Below, one piece after another: positions 1-5,081 of a stretch of 5,248 nt of DNA. Position 1 is the first letter of the stretch, and every line of letters begins with the position of its first letter. The position numbers and the translations under genes were made by a program. The notes below the pieces were generated by a model. That model saw only the letters and a list, made by a program, of their open reading frames with translations. It searched no databases and was not told the origin of the DNA. The stretch lies in contig JACZTQ010000232.1 of NCBI GenBank assembly GCA_022573605.1, positions 1 to 5,248 on the forward strand. The letters run 5' to 3'. The DNA comes from Pseudomonadota bacterium. GTDB lineage: Bacteria; Pseudomonadota; Alphaproteobacteria; Rhodobacterales; Rhodobacteraceae.

Positions 1-48
1 CCCGGCCAGCGCCGCGCGCACCACGAAATCGTCGAACAGCGCGCTCAT
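1..48 (-). CDS. znuB: ZnuB zinc ABC transporter permease, N-terminal fragment (cut by window edge)
   Basis: Only the first 16 codons are present. They read MSALFDDFVVRAALAG, which resembles the short amphipathic start (hydrophobic-DDF-hydrophobic-RA-hydrophobic-AG) of ZnuB/ABC-3 family permeases just before the first membrane helix. ZnuB is the inner-membrane channel subunit that receives zinc from ZnuA and is driven by ZnuC. A GAAAAGG ribosome-binding-like stretch (complement of 56-62) lies 7 bases before the ATG. It sits downstream of znuC on the same strand, in the order zur-znuC-znuB typical of alphaproteobacteria. Family assignment rests on this short peptide plus context. An intergenic palindromic element lies between it and znuC, so it may depend on read-through from the zur promoter. 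Confidence 0.8.
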   Translation of the reverse strand, partial: MSALFDDFVVRAALAG

Positions 49-72
49 GGGGGGGCCTTTTCGGGGTGACCA

Positions 73-237
73 GCGTCGCCGACCCCCACCCTGTCCCCTT
101 CTCCGGGGCTTACGCCGCGCCACTGGCGCGACGGTCCCCTGCGAAGCCTTCCAGGGGGAGGGGACGCTCGTTGAACCCTCGGGCCCTGCGTCCCCCTCCC
201 CAGGAAGGGGAGGGGACAGGGGAGGGGTCGGCGACGC
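73..237. repeat. Large nested inverted-repeat (REP/MITE-like) intergenic element
   Basis: The gap between znuC and znuB is filled by a strongly palindromic, C/G-tract-rich sequence. The outer arms are 73-104 and 203-237. Their outermost 14 bases (GCGTCGCCGACCCC and its reverse complement) match exactly, followed by CCTGTCCCC-type tracts that also pair. A second hairpin (147-167 with 188-208) and a short palindrome, CGCGCCA-C-TGGCGCG (116-130), lie inside. No transposase or protein motif is present. The architecture resembles the non-coding palindromic elements scattered in high-GC alphaproteobacterial genomes. Copy number cannot be seen from this window, so calling it a dispersed family is inference. 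In RNA it would form a long stem-loop between znuC and znuB, which could act as an mRNA-stability or partial termination element. Confidence 0.75.
147..208. repeat. Inner hairpin of the znuC-znuB intergenic element
   Basis: Bases 147-167 and 188-208 are inverted copies, matching at 18 of 21 positions. The left arm begins CCTTCC and ends GGGGACGC; the right arm mirrors this. The loop is 20 bases. The right arm shares 203-208 with the outer arm of the larger element, so outer and inner pairings partly compete and alternative folds are possible. Confidence 0.7.
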
Positions 238-259
238 CGGAAATTGCCGGGCAGTGCAT

Positions 260-1006
260 TCATGGCGCACTCCCGTGGTCATGGTCATGCGCGTGGTCGT
301 GTTCGTGGCGATACAGCGCCAGCGCCCCCTGGGTGCCGAGTCCGAACAGCGCCCGGTATTCCGGCATCGCGGTGACCTGCACCGGGGCGCCCTCGCAGCA
401 GACATGGCCGTTGAGGCAGATCACCCGGTCGGAGGCGCTCATCACCACGTGCAGGTCGTGGCTGACCATGCAGACCGCGGCGCCGGTGTCGCGCCGGACC
501 CGCTCGATCAGCCGGTAGAAAGCGGCCTCGCCGGGCTGGTCCAGGCCCTGGGTCGGCTCGTCCAGCACCAGCAGGTCGGGCCGGCGCAGCAGCGCCCGGG
601 CCAGCGCCGCGCGCTGCAACTCGCCCCCCGAGAGGTCGGCGACCTGGACCGGGCCGAGGCCGGCGATGCCCACCGCCTCCAGCGCCGCCGCCCGCGCGGC
701 GCCGCTCCGGTCCTTGGCGCCGGCGCCGAGCTTGAGAAAGCGGTCGACGGTCAGCGGCATGGTGCGGTCGATGGCAAGCTTCTGCGGGGTGTAGCCGATC
801 CGCAGCCCGGGCCGGCGCCACACCTCGCCCCGGCTCGGCCGCAGCGCCCCGATCAGGGCGCGCAGCAGCGTCGTCTTGCCGGCGCCGTTGGGGCCGACGA
901 TGGTGACGATCTCGCCGGGATGGATGGCCAGGTCGATGTCGTGCAGGATCTGGCGCGGCCCGTCGCGGTAGCCGAGACCGCGCGCCTCGATCAGCGGCGT
1001 ATTCAT
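260..1006 (-). CDS. znuC: ZnuC zinc ABC transporter ATP-binding protein
   Basis: This 248-residue cytoplasmic ATPase powers zinc uptake through ZnuB. All nucleotide-binding motifs are visible in order: Walker A GPNGAGKT (38-45), Q-loop Gln75 in GYTPQK, signature LSGGE (125-129), Walker B LLVLDE (145-150), D-loop around GLDQ (154-157), and H-loop His183 in VSHDLHVVM. The text between Q-loop and signature and the VICLNGHVCCEG segment match the ZnuC branch of metal-chelate ABC ATPases. Unusually for an ATPase, the C-terminus (234-244) alternates His with acidic residues (HEHDHAHDHDH), a likely zinc-binding tail. The ATG at 1006 overlaps the zur stop codon as ATGA. No strong Shine-Dalgarno is evident, so translation is probably coupled to zur. 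An open frame extends upstream to 1447, but that part is out-of-frame zur sequence. Transcription is probably from the Zur-controlled promoter upstream of zur. Confidence 0.95.
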   Translation of the reverse strand: MNTPLIEARGLGYRDGPRQILHDIDLAIHPGEIVTIVGPNGAGKTTLLRALIGALRPSRGEVWRRPGLRIGYTPQKLAIDRTMPLTVDRFLKLGAGAKDRSGAARAAALEAVGIAGLGPVQVADLSGGELQRAALARALLRRPDLLVLDEPTQGLDQPGEAAFYRLIERVRRDTGAAVCMVSHDLHVVMSASDRVICLNGHVCCEGAPVQVTAMPEYRALFGLGTQGALALYRHEHDHAHDHDHGSAP

Positions 1007-1491
1007 GGAACGCCGCCGGTCCGGCAGGCCGGGCAGGTGCCCTCGATCTCCAGCACGGTGCGGCGCATGGCAAAACCGCGTCCGGCGGCGGCCTGGGCCA
1101 AGGCGATGTCGAGCGCCCCGTCCTCGATCTCGGCGACCTGGCGGCAGCGCGAGCAGATCAGGAAACAAGCGCCGTGCTCGTCGCCTGGATGGCAGCAGGC
1201 GACATAGGCGTTGAGGCGCTCGATCTTGTGCACAAACCCGGCCGCGATCAGGAAATCCAGCGCCCGGTAGACCACCGGCGGCTGCGAACCCAGCCCCTCG
1301 GCGCGCAGCCGGTCGAGAATCTCGTAGGCGCCCATCGCCCGGTGGGCCTCGCCGAGCAGTTCCAGCACCCGCACCCGGACCGGGGTCAGGCGCAGGCCGC
1401 GGGTCCTGGCGGCGGCGGCAAGCTCGTCGAGCAGGGTCTCGCGGCACTGGCCGTGATCGTGTTCGGCGAAGGCGAGTTCGGTGTCGGGCAT
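1003..1491 (-). CDS. zur: Zur, zinc-responsive Fur-family transcriptional repressor
   Basis: A 162-residue, full-length Fur-family regulator. The N-terminal winged helix spans about residues 18-92, with LTPVR (35-39) and the recognition-helix region PPVVYRALDFL (71-81). The C-terminal dimerisation domain carries the structural zinc site as two CxxC pairs, Cys113/Cys116 and Cys153/Cys156. By comparison with E. coli Zur, His88 (FVHKIE), Cys99, His106 and an acidic residue near 121-123 would form the zinc-sensing site. This pattern, and linkage to znuC and znuA, indicates Zur rather than Fur or Mur. The N-terminus adds a small HDH motif (11-13). With zinc bound it should repress its own operon and znuA through the palindromes at 1495-1531. 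The start at 1491 matches the usual family length. It has no recognisable Shine-Dalgarno and lies only 9 bases from a candidate -10 element, so the message may be leaderless. Confidence 0.93.
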   Translation of the reverse strand: MPDTELAFAEHDHGQCRETLLDELAAAARTRGLRLTPVRVRVLELLGEAHRAMGAYEILDRLRAEGLGSQPPVVYRALDFLIAAGFVHKIERLNAYVACCHPGDEHGACFLICSRCRQVAEIEDGALDIALAQAAAGRGFAMRRTVLEIEGTCPACRTGGVP

Positions 1492-1494
1492 GAG

Positions 1495-1509
1495 TGTTAT
1501 GTCATAACA
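1495..1509. promoter_or_regulatory. Zur box 1 (perfect 7-1-7 palindrome)
   Basis: TGTTATGTCATAACA is a perfect inverted repeat of 7 bases around a central T at 1502. It closely resembles the GTTATnnnATAAC-type Zur operators of alphaproteobacteria. It begins 3 bases from the zur start codon and overlaps the candidate -10 of the zur promoter, a position from which bound Zur would block RNA polymerase. Confidence 0.85.
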
Positions 1510-1529
1510 TTGCAGTTGTTATATCGTAA
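1501..1529 (-). promoter_or_regulatory. Candidate promoter for zur-znuC-znuB
   Basis: On the minus strand, TTACGA (1529-1524) and TATGAC (1506-1501) are separated by 17 bases, an acceptable sigma-70-like pair. The -10 ends only 9 bases before the zur ATG, so a normally placed start site would leave almost no leader. An alternative -10, TATAAC (1523-1518), would give about 20 bases of leader but has no good -35. Both options lie within the Zur boxes. Confidence 0.4.
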
Positions 1530-1539
1530 CAGTTCTGAT
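1510..1539 (+). promoter_or_regulatory. Candidate promoter for znuA
   Basis: TTGCAG (1510-1515) followed after 17-18 bases by TTCTGA/TCTGAT (1533-1539) is the best plus-strand promoter-like pair in the AT-rich region. It brackets Zur box 2, and box 1 abuts it upstream, consistent with repression by zinc-loaded Zur. The -10 is a weak match, so the exact position is uncertain. Confidence 0.35.
1517..1531. promoter_or_regulatory. Zur box 2 (imperfect palindrome)
   Basis: TGTTATATCGTAACA repeats the box 1 pattern with 5 of 7 arm positions paired around the T at 1524. Its centre lies 22 bp from that of box 1, about two helical turns, so two Zur dimers could bind on the same face of the DNA. It covers the candidate -35 of the zur promoter and lies in the spacer of the candidate znuA promoter. 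Confidence 0.75.
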
Positions 1540-1583
1540 ACGCGATCCGGCACGGGGATGCAACCTCAAACCGGATCTGACCG

Positions 1584-2504
1584 ATGCGACGCACCGCTCT
1601 CACCTGGGCCCTCGCCCTCGCCCTTCTCCTGGCCCTGCCGCCCCGCCTGTTCGCCGGGCCGGAAGTGGTCGCCAGCATTGCGCCGGTGCATTCGCTGGTG
1701 GCCCGGGTGATGCAGGGGGCGGGGAGGCCGCACCTGCTGCTGCCCCCCGGCGCCTCGCCCCACCACCATGCCCTGCGCCCCTCGGACGCGGCGGCGCTGG
1801 AGCGGGCCGCGCTGGTGTTCTGGGTCGGCCCCCGGCTGGAGCGCTGGCTGACGCGCTCGCTGACCACCCTGGCGGCCGGGGCGCGGGTGGTGCGCCTCGC
1901 CGACGCGCCCGGGCTGACCCGCCTGGCGCTGCGCCAGGGCGCGGTGTTCGCGGCCCACGAACACGCCTCCGAACCAGACCACGACGAGGCGGAGATCGAT
2001 CCCCATCTCTGGCTCGACCCGGACAACGCCAAGCTCTGGCTCGACGCCATCGCCGCCGCCCTGGCCGGGGCCGACCCGGCGCGCCGGGCGCTGTATCTGG
2101 CCAATGCCGAGGCCGCCCGGGCCGAGCTCGACGCGCTGGCGGCCGAAATCGAGGTCCGGCTCGCCCCGGTCAGGGGCCGCCCCTTCGTCGTCTTGCACGA
2201 CAGTTTCCAGTATTTCGAGCGCCGTTTCGGCATCGAGGCCGCCGGCGCCGTGGCGCCGGGCGACGGCCGCGCCCCCGGCCCGGCCCGGATTGCCCGCATT
2301 CGCGACCGCATCCGCGCTCTCGGCCCGGTCTGCCTGTTCCGCGAACCCCAGCTCCGCTCGGCCCTGGCCGCCACCGTGGCCGCGGGCGCCGGTGCGCGCA
2401 TCGCCCTGCTCGATCCGCTCGGCGCCGGGCTGCCTCCCGGCCCCGATCTCTACCCCGACCTGCTGCGCGGTCTCGCCGACAGCCTTGCCGATTGTCTTGG
2501 TTGA
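1584..2504 (+). CDS. znuA: ZnuA periplasmic zinc-binding protein of the zinc ABC transporter
   Basis: A 306-residue cluster A-I (cluster 9) metal receptor that captures zinc in the periplasm and delivers it to ZnuB. Residues 1-24 form a signal peptide: basic MRR, a Leu/Ala-rich core, and a probable cleavage site after FA. The zinc ligands of the family are visible as His60 in GASPHHHALRPSD, His141 in DPHLWLDP and His205 in VLHDSFQYFE; Asp277 in LLDPLG sits at the position of the conserved acidic residue. Cys250 and Cys304 match the disulfide pair of E. coli ZnuA. The His/acidic loop that is long in many ZnuA proteins is short here (HEHASEPDHDEAE, 125-137). The ATG at 1584 is chosen because it begins the signal peptide directly; the ATG at 1558 is in another frame. 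The Shine-Dalgarno is weak. Expression is probably zinc-repressed through the Zur boxes about 50-90 bases upstream. Confidence 0.95.
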   Translation: MRRTALTWALALALLLALPPRLFAGPEVVASIAPVHSLVARVMQGAGRPHLLLPPGASPHHHALRPSDAAALERAALVFWVGPRLERWLTRSLTTLAAGARVVRLADAPGLTRLALRQGAVFAAHEHASEPDHDEAEIDPHLWLDPDNAKLWLDAIAAALAGADPARRALYLANAEAARAELDALAAEIEVRLAPVRGRPFVVLHDSFQYFERRFGIEAAGAVAPGDGRAPGPARIARIRDRIRALGPVCLFREPQLRSALAATVAAGAGARIALLDPLGAGLPPGPDLYPDLLRGLADSLADCLG

Positions 2505-2547
2505 TCAATTTTTCTTAACTTCCGACAGCGCGACGGAAATATTGCGT

Positions 2548-2578
2548 TATACTTCCGGCAATCTTGCACGAGGGAGGA
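2548..2578 (+). promoter_or_regulatory. Candidate -10 element and strong ribosome-binding site before the caspase-fold gene
   Basis: TATACT (2548-2553) is a good -10 hexamer in the 78-base gap after znuA, but no convincing -35 stands 16-18 bases upstream. AGGGAGGA (2571-2578) is a near-ideal Shine-Dalgarno, 4 bases before the ATG at 2583, and it fixes that start. The gene therefore probably has its own promoter rather than relying only on read-through from znuA. No Zur box is visible here. Confidence 0.45.
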
Positions 2579-2582
2579 TTCG

Positions 2583-4154
2583 ATGAACCGGCTTGTGGCA
2601 GTGGGTTTCGTATGCGTTGTCGGCCTGGCGATGCTTTTTCCGGGGGCCGCGCCGGCCGCCGATATCGCCCTGGTGATCGGTAATCACGACTACCAAAGGG
2701 CGCCCAACGCCAAGAGCGCCGCGATCGACGCCCGCGAGGTCGCCGAGGCGCTGGTCGATGGCGGCTACGACGTCACCCTCGGCATCGACCTCGACCGGCG
2801 CGAGATGCGCCGCGCGCTGGGGCGCTTTGCCGCCAAGATCGCCAGTGCCGACAAGGTGGTGATCTACTTCTCCGGCCATGCCCTGCGCAGCGACGGAGTC
2901 ACCTATCTGGCGCCGGTCGACCAGCGCAACACCACGCTGGTCCGGGTGATGATGGATGGGGTGCCGCTCGACCTGGTGCTGCGCCTGGCCCGGAGCCGGC
3001 CCGGGCGCTCGGTGGTGTTCATCGACGCCGCCCAGCTCAAGGGCTTCACCGCCAACGCGATTTCCGAGCCCGGACTGGGCTCGATCGACGCCGGCAACGA
3101 TGTGCTGGTGGTCTCGGCCGCGGCGCCGGGCCGGGCGGTGCGGCGCCGCGAGGGGCGGCGCAGCCGCTTCGCCCGCGAAGTGGTGCGCGAGTTCCTGTCG
3201 CCCGGCGTCCGGGCCATGGACGCGGCCCACGACCTGCGCCGGCCGGCCTGGTTCACCGGCTCGGTCGGCACCAGGCTGCGCCTGGTCAGCCGGGGCGGCG
3301 GCGGCGGCCGTATCGGCGGCGCCGACACCCCGGCCGGGATCGAGGCGGCGCTGCGGCTCGACAGCAACCAGCGGCGCGGGATTCAGGAGAGCCTGAGCCT
3401 GCTCGGCCATGACCCGCGCGGCATCGACGGCATGTTCGGCCCCGGCACCCGCACCGCGATCCGCCTGTGGCAGCGCGCCAACAACCTGGCCGAGACCGGC
3501 TACCTGACCGCCGATCAGGCCGCGCTGTTGCAGAGCCAGAGCGCCGGGGCGAGCCGCGGCCCCGGGTCCCGCGACAGCGACTACTGGGCCAGGACCGGCG
3601 CCTTGGGCAACGCCGCCGGCTATCGCGACTATCTCGAGCGCTACACCGACGGGCGCCACGCCGGCGAGGCGCGCGACACGCTGAAGCGGATGGCCCGGGC
3701 CGGCACCAACGCCGCCGCCCGGCGCGAGCGGGAGGTCTGGCGCCAGGCGGTATCCCGCGGCCGCCCGCGCGACTACCGCGACTATCTGCAACGCTATCCC
3801 ACCGGCATCTGGCAACCCGAGGCCGAGCGGCGGCTGGCCGGGCCGGCGGCCCCGGCGCCGGACGATCCGGCGCTGGTCGAGAGCGCCCTCGGGCTGACCC
3901 GCGACGACCGGATGTCGATCGAACAGCGGCTCGACTATCTCGGCTTCCCGCCCGGGGCGCCGGACGGCTTCTTCGACGCCAGCACCCGCTGGGCCATCGA
4001 AGGCTATCAGCGCAGCCGCGGCCACGACGCCACCGGCTATCTGGACCGGCCGACCCTTGGCGCGATCATGGACGAGACCGGGGATGTCCGCTCCGGCCTC
4101 ATCATCGACGGCGCCGCGGTGCTGCGCGGCCTGCTGGGCAGCGGTCAGAATTAG
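2583..4154 (+). CDS. Exported caspase-fold (C14-like) protein with two peptidoglycan-binding domains; catalytic Cys replaced by Ala
   Basis: A 523-residue protein with a signal peptide (about 1-26, ending APAA). Residues 27-235 match the caspase-like peptidase C14 fold: the opening strand IALVIGNHDY (28-37), the catalytic His99 in YFSGHA followed by YLAPVD, and the strand SVVFIDAAQ (143-151). Active family members have D-A-C there; here codon 3030-3032 is GCC, giving Ala150. The only cysteine in the protein is Cys11, inside the signal peptide, so the mature protein cannot be a cysteine protease. A Gly-rich linker (238-247) leads to a peptidoglycan_binding_1 module (about 261-317), two similar ~36-residue repeats (333-370 and 384-418, sharing YRDYLxRYxxG), and a second such module (about 438-496). 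It is probably a periplasmic wall-binding scaffold or pseudoenzyme; its partner is unknown. The final ~25 residues are unassigned. A hairpin terminator follows the stop codon. Confidence 0.85.
   Translation: MNRLVAVGFVCVVGLAMLFPGAAPAADIALVIGNHDYQRAPNAKSAAIDAREVAEALVDGGYDVTLGIDLDRREMRRALGRFAAKIASADKVVIYFSGHALRSDGVTYLAPVDQRNTTLVRVMMDGVPLDLVLRLARSRPGRSVVFIDAAQLKGFTANAISEPGLGSIDAGNDVLVVSAAAPGRAVRRREGRRSRFAREVVREFLSPGVRAMDAAHDLRRPAWFTGSVGTRLRLVSRGGGGGRIGGADTPAGIEAALRLDSNQRRGIQESLSLLGHDPRGIDGMFGPGTRTAIRLWQRANNLAETGYLTADQAALLQSQSAGASRGPGSRDSDYWARTGALGNAAGYRDYLERYTDGRHAGEARDTLKRMARAGTNAAARREREVWRQAVSRGRPRDYRDYLQRYPTGIWQPEAERRLAGPAAPAPDDPALVESALGLTRDDRMSIEQRLDYLGFPPGAPDGFFDASTRWAIEGYQRSRGHDATGYLDRPTLGAIMDETGDVRSGLIIDGAAVLRGLLGSGQN
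3579..3836 (+). repeat. Two degenerate repeats within the caspase-fold protein, between its wall-binding modules
   Basis: Residues 333-370 (from DYWARTG) and 384-418 (from EVWRQAV) align as W-x(10-14)-YRDYLxRYxxGxxxxEAxxxL. They share an aromatic start, the YRDYL core and an alpha-helical ending. This pattern recurs in bacterial envelope proteins as a short helical repeat. The protein copies are clear but the nucleotide sequences have diverged, so this is an old internal duplication. Confidence 0.7.
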
Positions 4155-4155
4155 A

Positions 4156-4198
4156 GCCCTATATGACCCGGCGGCCGGCCGCCGGGAAGGGCATTTTC
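4156..4198 (+). terminator. Probable intrinsic terminator after the caspase-fold gene
   Basis: A perfect 20-base palindrome (4167-4186) can form an 8-bp CCCGGCGG/CCGCCGGG stem with a CCGG loop. It is extended by an outer GCCCT/AGGGC pair (4156-4160 with 4188-4192), with six unpaired bases on the left and one on the right. ATTTTCC follows at 4193. The hairpin starts 2 bases after the TAG at 4152-4154. The T run is short, so termination may be incomplete or partly Rho-assisted. Confidence 0.6.
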
Positions 4199-4208
4199 CT
4201 TGGATCGA

Positions 4209-4220
4209 CGGAATATTCCG
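4209..4220. promoter_or_regulatory. 12-bp palindrome upstream of the FzlA-like gene, possible operator
   Basis: CGGAATATTCCG is a perfect even palindrome about 75 bases before the ATG at 4296, in a 141-base gap. Its AT core contrasts with the surrounding DNA. It could be a regulator site or part of a promoter, but no clear -35/-10 pair is seen in this gap and a palindrome this short can occur by chance. Confidence 0.25.
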
Positions 4221-4295
4221 CAACACCCTTGCATCGGCGCGCGCCCTTGGGCACAGAGGGGGCGAGCAGTCACAACCAGCAAACAAAAGCAGCCG

Positions 4296-4964
4296 ATGCA
4301 CCGTCTCTATCACCTGCCCCTGTCGCCCTTTTGCCGCAAGATCCGTCTGGTTCTGGCCGAGAAGCGGATCGAGGTCGAGCTGATCGAGGAGCGGCCCTGG
4401 GAAAGGCGGCACGACTTCCTGCGGCTCAACCCGGCCGGCAAGGTGCCGGTGCTGATCACCGCCAACGGCCAGGCGCTGTCGGACTCGACGGCGATCTTCG
4501 AATACCTCGAGGAGACCGTTCCCGAGCCGCCGCTGATGCCCAGGGGGTCCCTCCAGCGGGCCGAGGTGCGCCGCCTGGTGGGCTGGTTCGACGACAAGTT
4601 CAACCGCGAGGTGACCGAGAACCTGCTGTTCGAGCGGGTGACCAAGCGGCTGGCCCGGCTGGGCCCCCCGGACGGCGCCTGCCTCAAGGCGGGCAGCAGG
4701 AACATCCGGGTGCATCTCGATTATGTCACCTTCCTGCTCGAGGGCCACAACTGGCTCGCCGGGCCGCGCCTGAGCATCGCCGACATCACCGCGGCGGCGC
4801 ATCTGAGCTGCCTCGACTATGTCGGCGACGTGCCGTGGGACGACTATCCGGCAGTGCACGACTGGTATTCGGTGATGAAGTCGCGGCCCTGCTTCCGCAG
4901 CCTGCTGGCCGACCACCTGCCCGGCTTCCCGGCAAAAGACCACTACGCCGATCTGGATTTCTGA
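4296..4964 (+). CDS. fzlA: GST-family protein, probable FtsZ-associated division factor FzlA
   Basis: A 222-residue protein with a complete glutathione S-transferase fold. The N-terminal thioredoxin-like half carries SPFCRK (10-15), the cis-proline loop KVPVL (49-53, Pro51) and SDSTAIFEYLEE (62-73). The helical half has the N-capping box LSIAD (159-163). Several stretches point to FzlA rather than a detoxifying GST: RRLVGWFDDKFNREVTENL, LSCLDYVGDVPWDDYPAVHDW, SRPCFRSLLADH and the tail HYADLDF (216-222). In Caulobacter, FzlA binds and curves FtsZ filaments and links the Z-ring to septal wall synthesis without needing glutathione. The ATG at 4296 starts exactly at the fold's first strand; an in-frame ATG at 4200 would add 32 unrelated residues overlapping the gap. 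The Shine-Dalgarno is weak. queG follows after 117 bases, a pairing I recall from other alphaproteobacteria. If not FzlA, it is an uncharacterised GST. Confidence 0.8.
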   Translation: MHRLYHLPLSPFCRKIRLVLAEKRIEVELIEERPWERRHDFLRLNPAGKVPVLITANGQALSDSTAIFEYLEETVPEPPLMPRGSLQRAEVRRLVGWFDDKFNREVTENLLFERVTKRLARLGPPDGACLKAGSRNIRVHLDYVTFLLEGHNWLAGPRLSIADITAAAHLSCLDYVGDVPWDDYPAVHDWYSVMKSRPCFRSLLADHLPGFPAKDHYADLDF

Positions 4965-5004
4965 CCTCTCACGGCCATTCCGCCCGGCGACTGACCGCGA
5001 GCCT

Positions 5005-5035
5005 TTGATCATCCGGGCCACATAGGCCATATACT
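5005..5035 (+). promoter_or_regulatory. Candidate promoter for queG
   Basis: TTGATC (5005-5010) is followed after 17 bases by CATATA (5028-5033), or after 19 bases by the better -10 match TATACT (5030-5035). The pair sits about 50 bases before the TTG start at 5082. No hairpin terminator is evident after the FzlA-like gene, so read-through is also possible. Confidence 0.35.
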
Positions 5036-5069
5036 TGTCCTCCAGACAGGCTGCGATCCGCGGCCATGT

Positions 5070-5075
5070 GGAGGG
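5070..5075 (+). promoter_or_regulatory. Ribosome-binding site that fixes the queG TTG start
   Basis: GGAGGG lies 6 bases before TTG at 5082. An in-frame TGA at 5076-5078 rules out any earlier start, and the nearby ATG (5066) and GTGs (5068, 5075) are in other frames. TTG is therefore the only start that uses this site. Confidence 0.75.
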
Positions 5076-5081
5076 TGACTT

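Noticed and set aside
47..1207. A plus-strand open frame of 386 codons opposite znuC and zur
   Set aside because: It is antisense to genes with complete family motifs, and its composition is low in complexity. Part of it also runs through the inverted-repeat element.
1007..1447. Possible N-terminal extension of ZnuC up to 1447
   Set aside because: The added sequence is out-of-frame zur coding DNA. ZnuC family similarity starts at the ATG at 1006, which has the coupled ATGA overlap.
2491..2513. Possible terminator after znuA (ATTG...CAAT followed by five T)
   Set aside because: The stem has only 4 AT-rich base pairs and overlaps the znuA stop codon, which is too weak to call. znuA may read through into the next gene.
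2520..2557. TTCCG / CGGAA / TTCCG alternating short repeats before the caspase-fold gene
   Set aside because: Five-base arms at irregular spacing give only weak hairpins and do not resemble a known operator or the Zur boxes.
4200..4295. Upstream in-frame ATG for the GST-family gene
   Set aside because: It would add 32 residues with no similarity to the fold. The ATG at 4296 begins directly at the first beta strand.
3467..5008. A plus-strand open frame of 513 codons spanning the caspase-fold gene end and the FzlA-like gene
   Set aside because: It is a shifted frame of two real genes and is highly Arg/Gly/Ala/Pro-rich.
4965..5060. Minus-strand peptide-like stretch (MAYVARMIKG...) in the gap before queG
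   Set aside because: It looks less biased than other shadow frames, but it has no ribosome-binding site, continues into antisense of the FzlA-like gene and matches no family I recognise.
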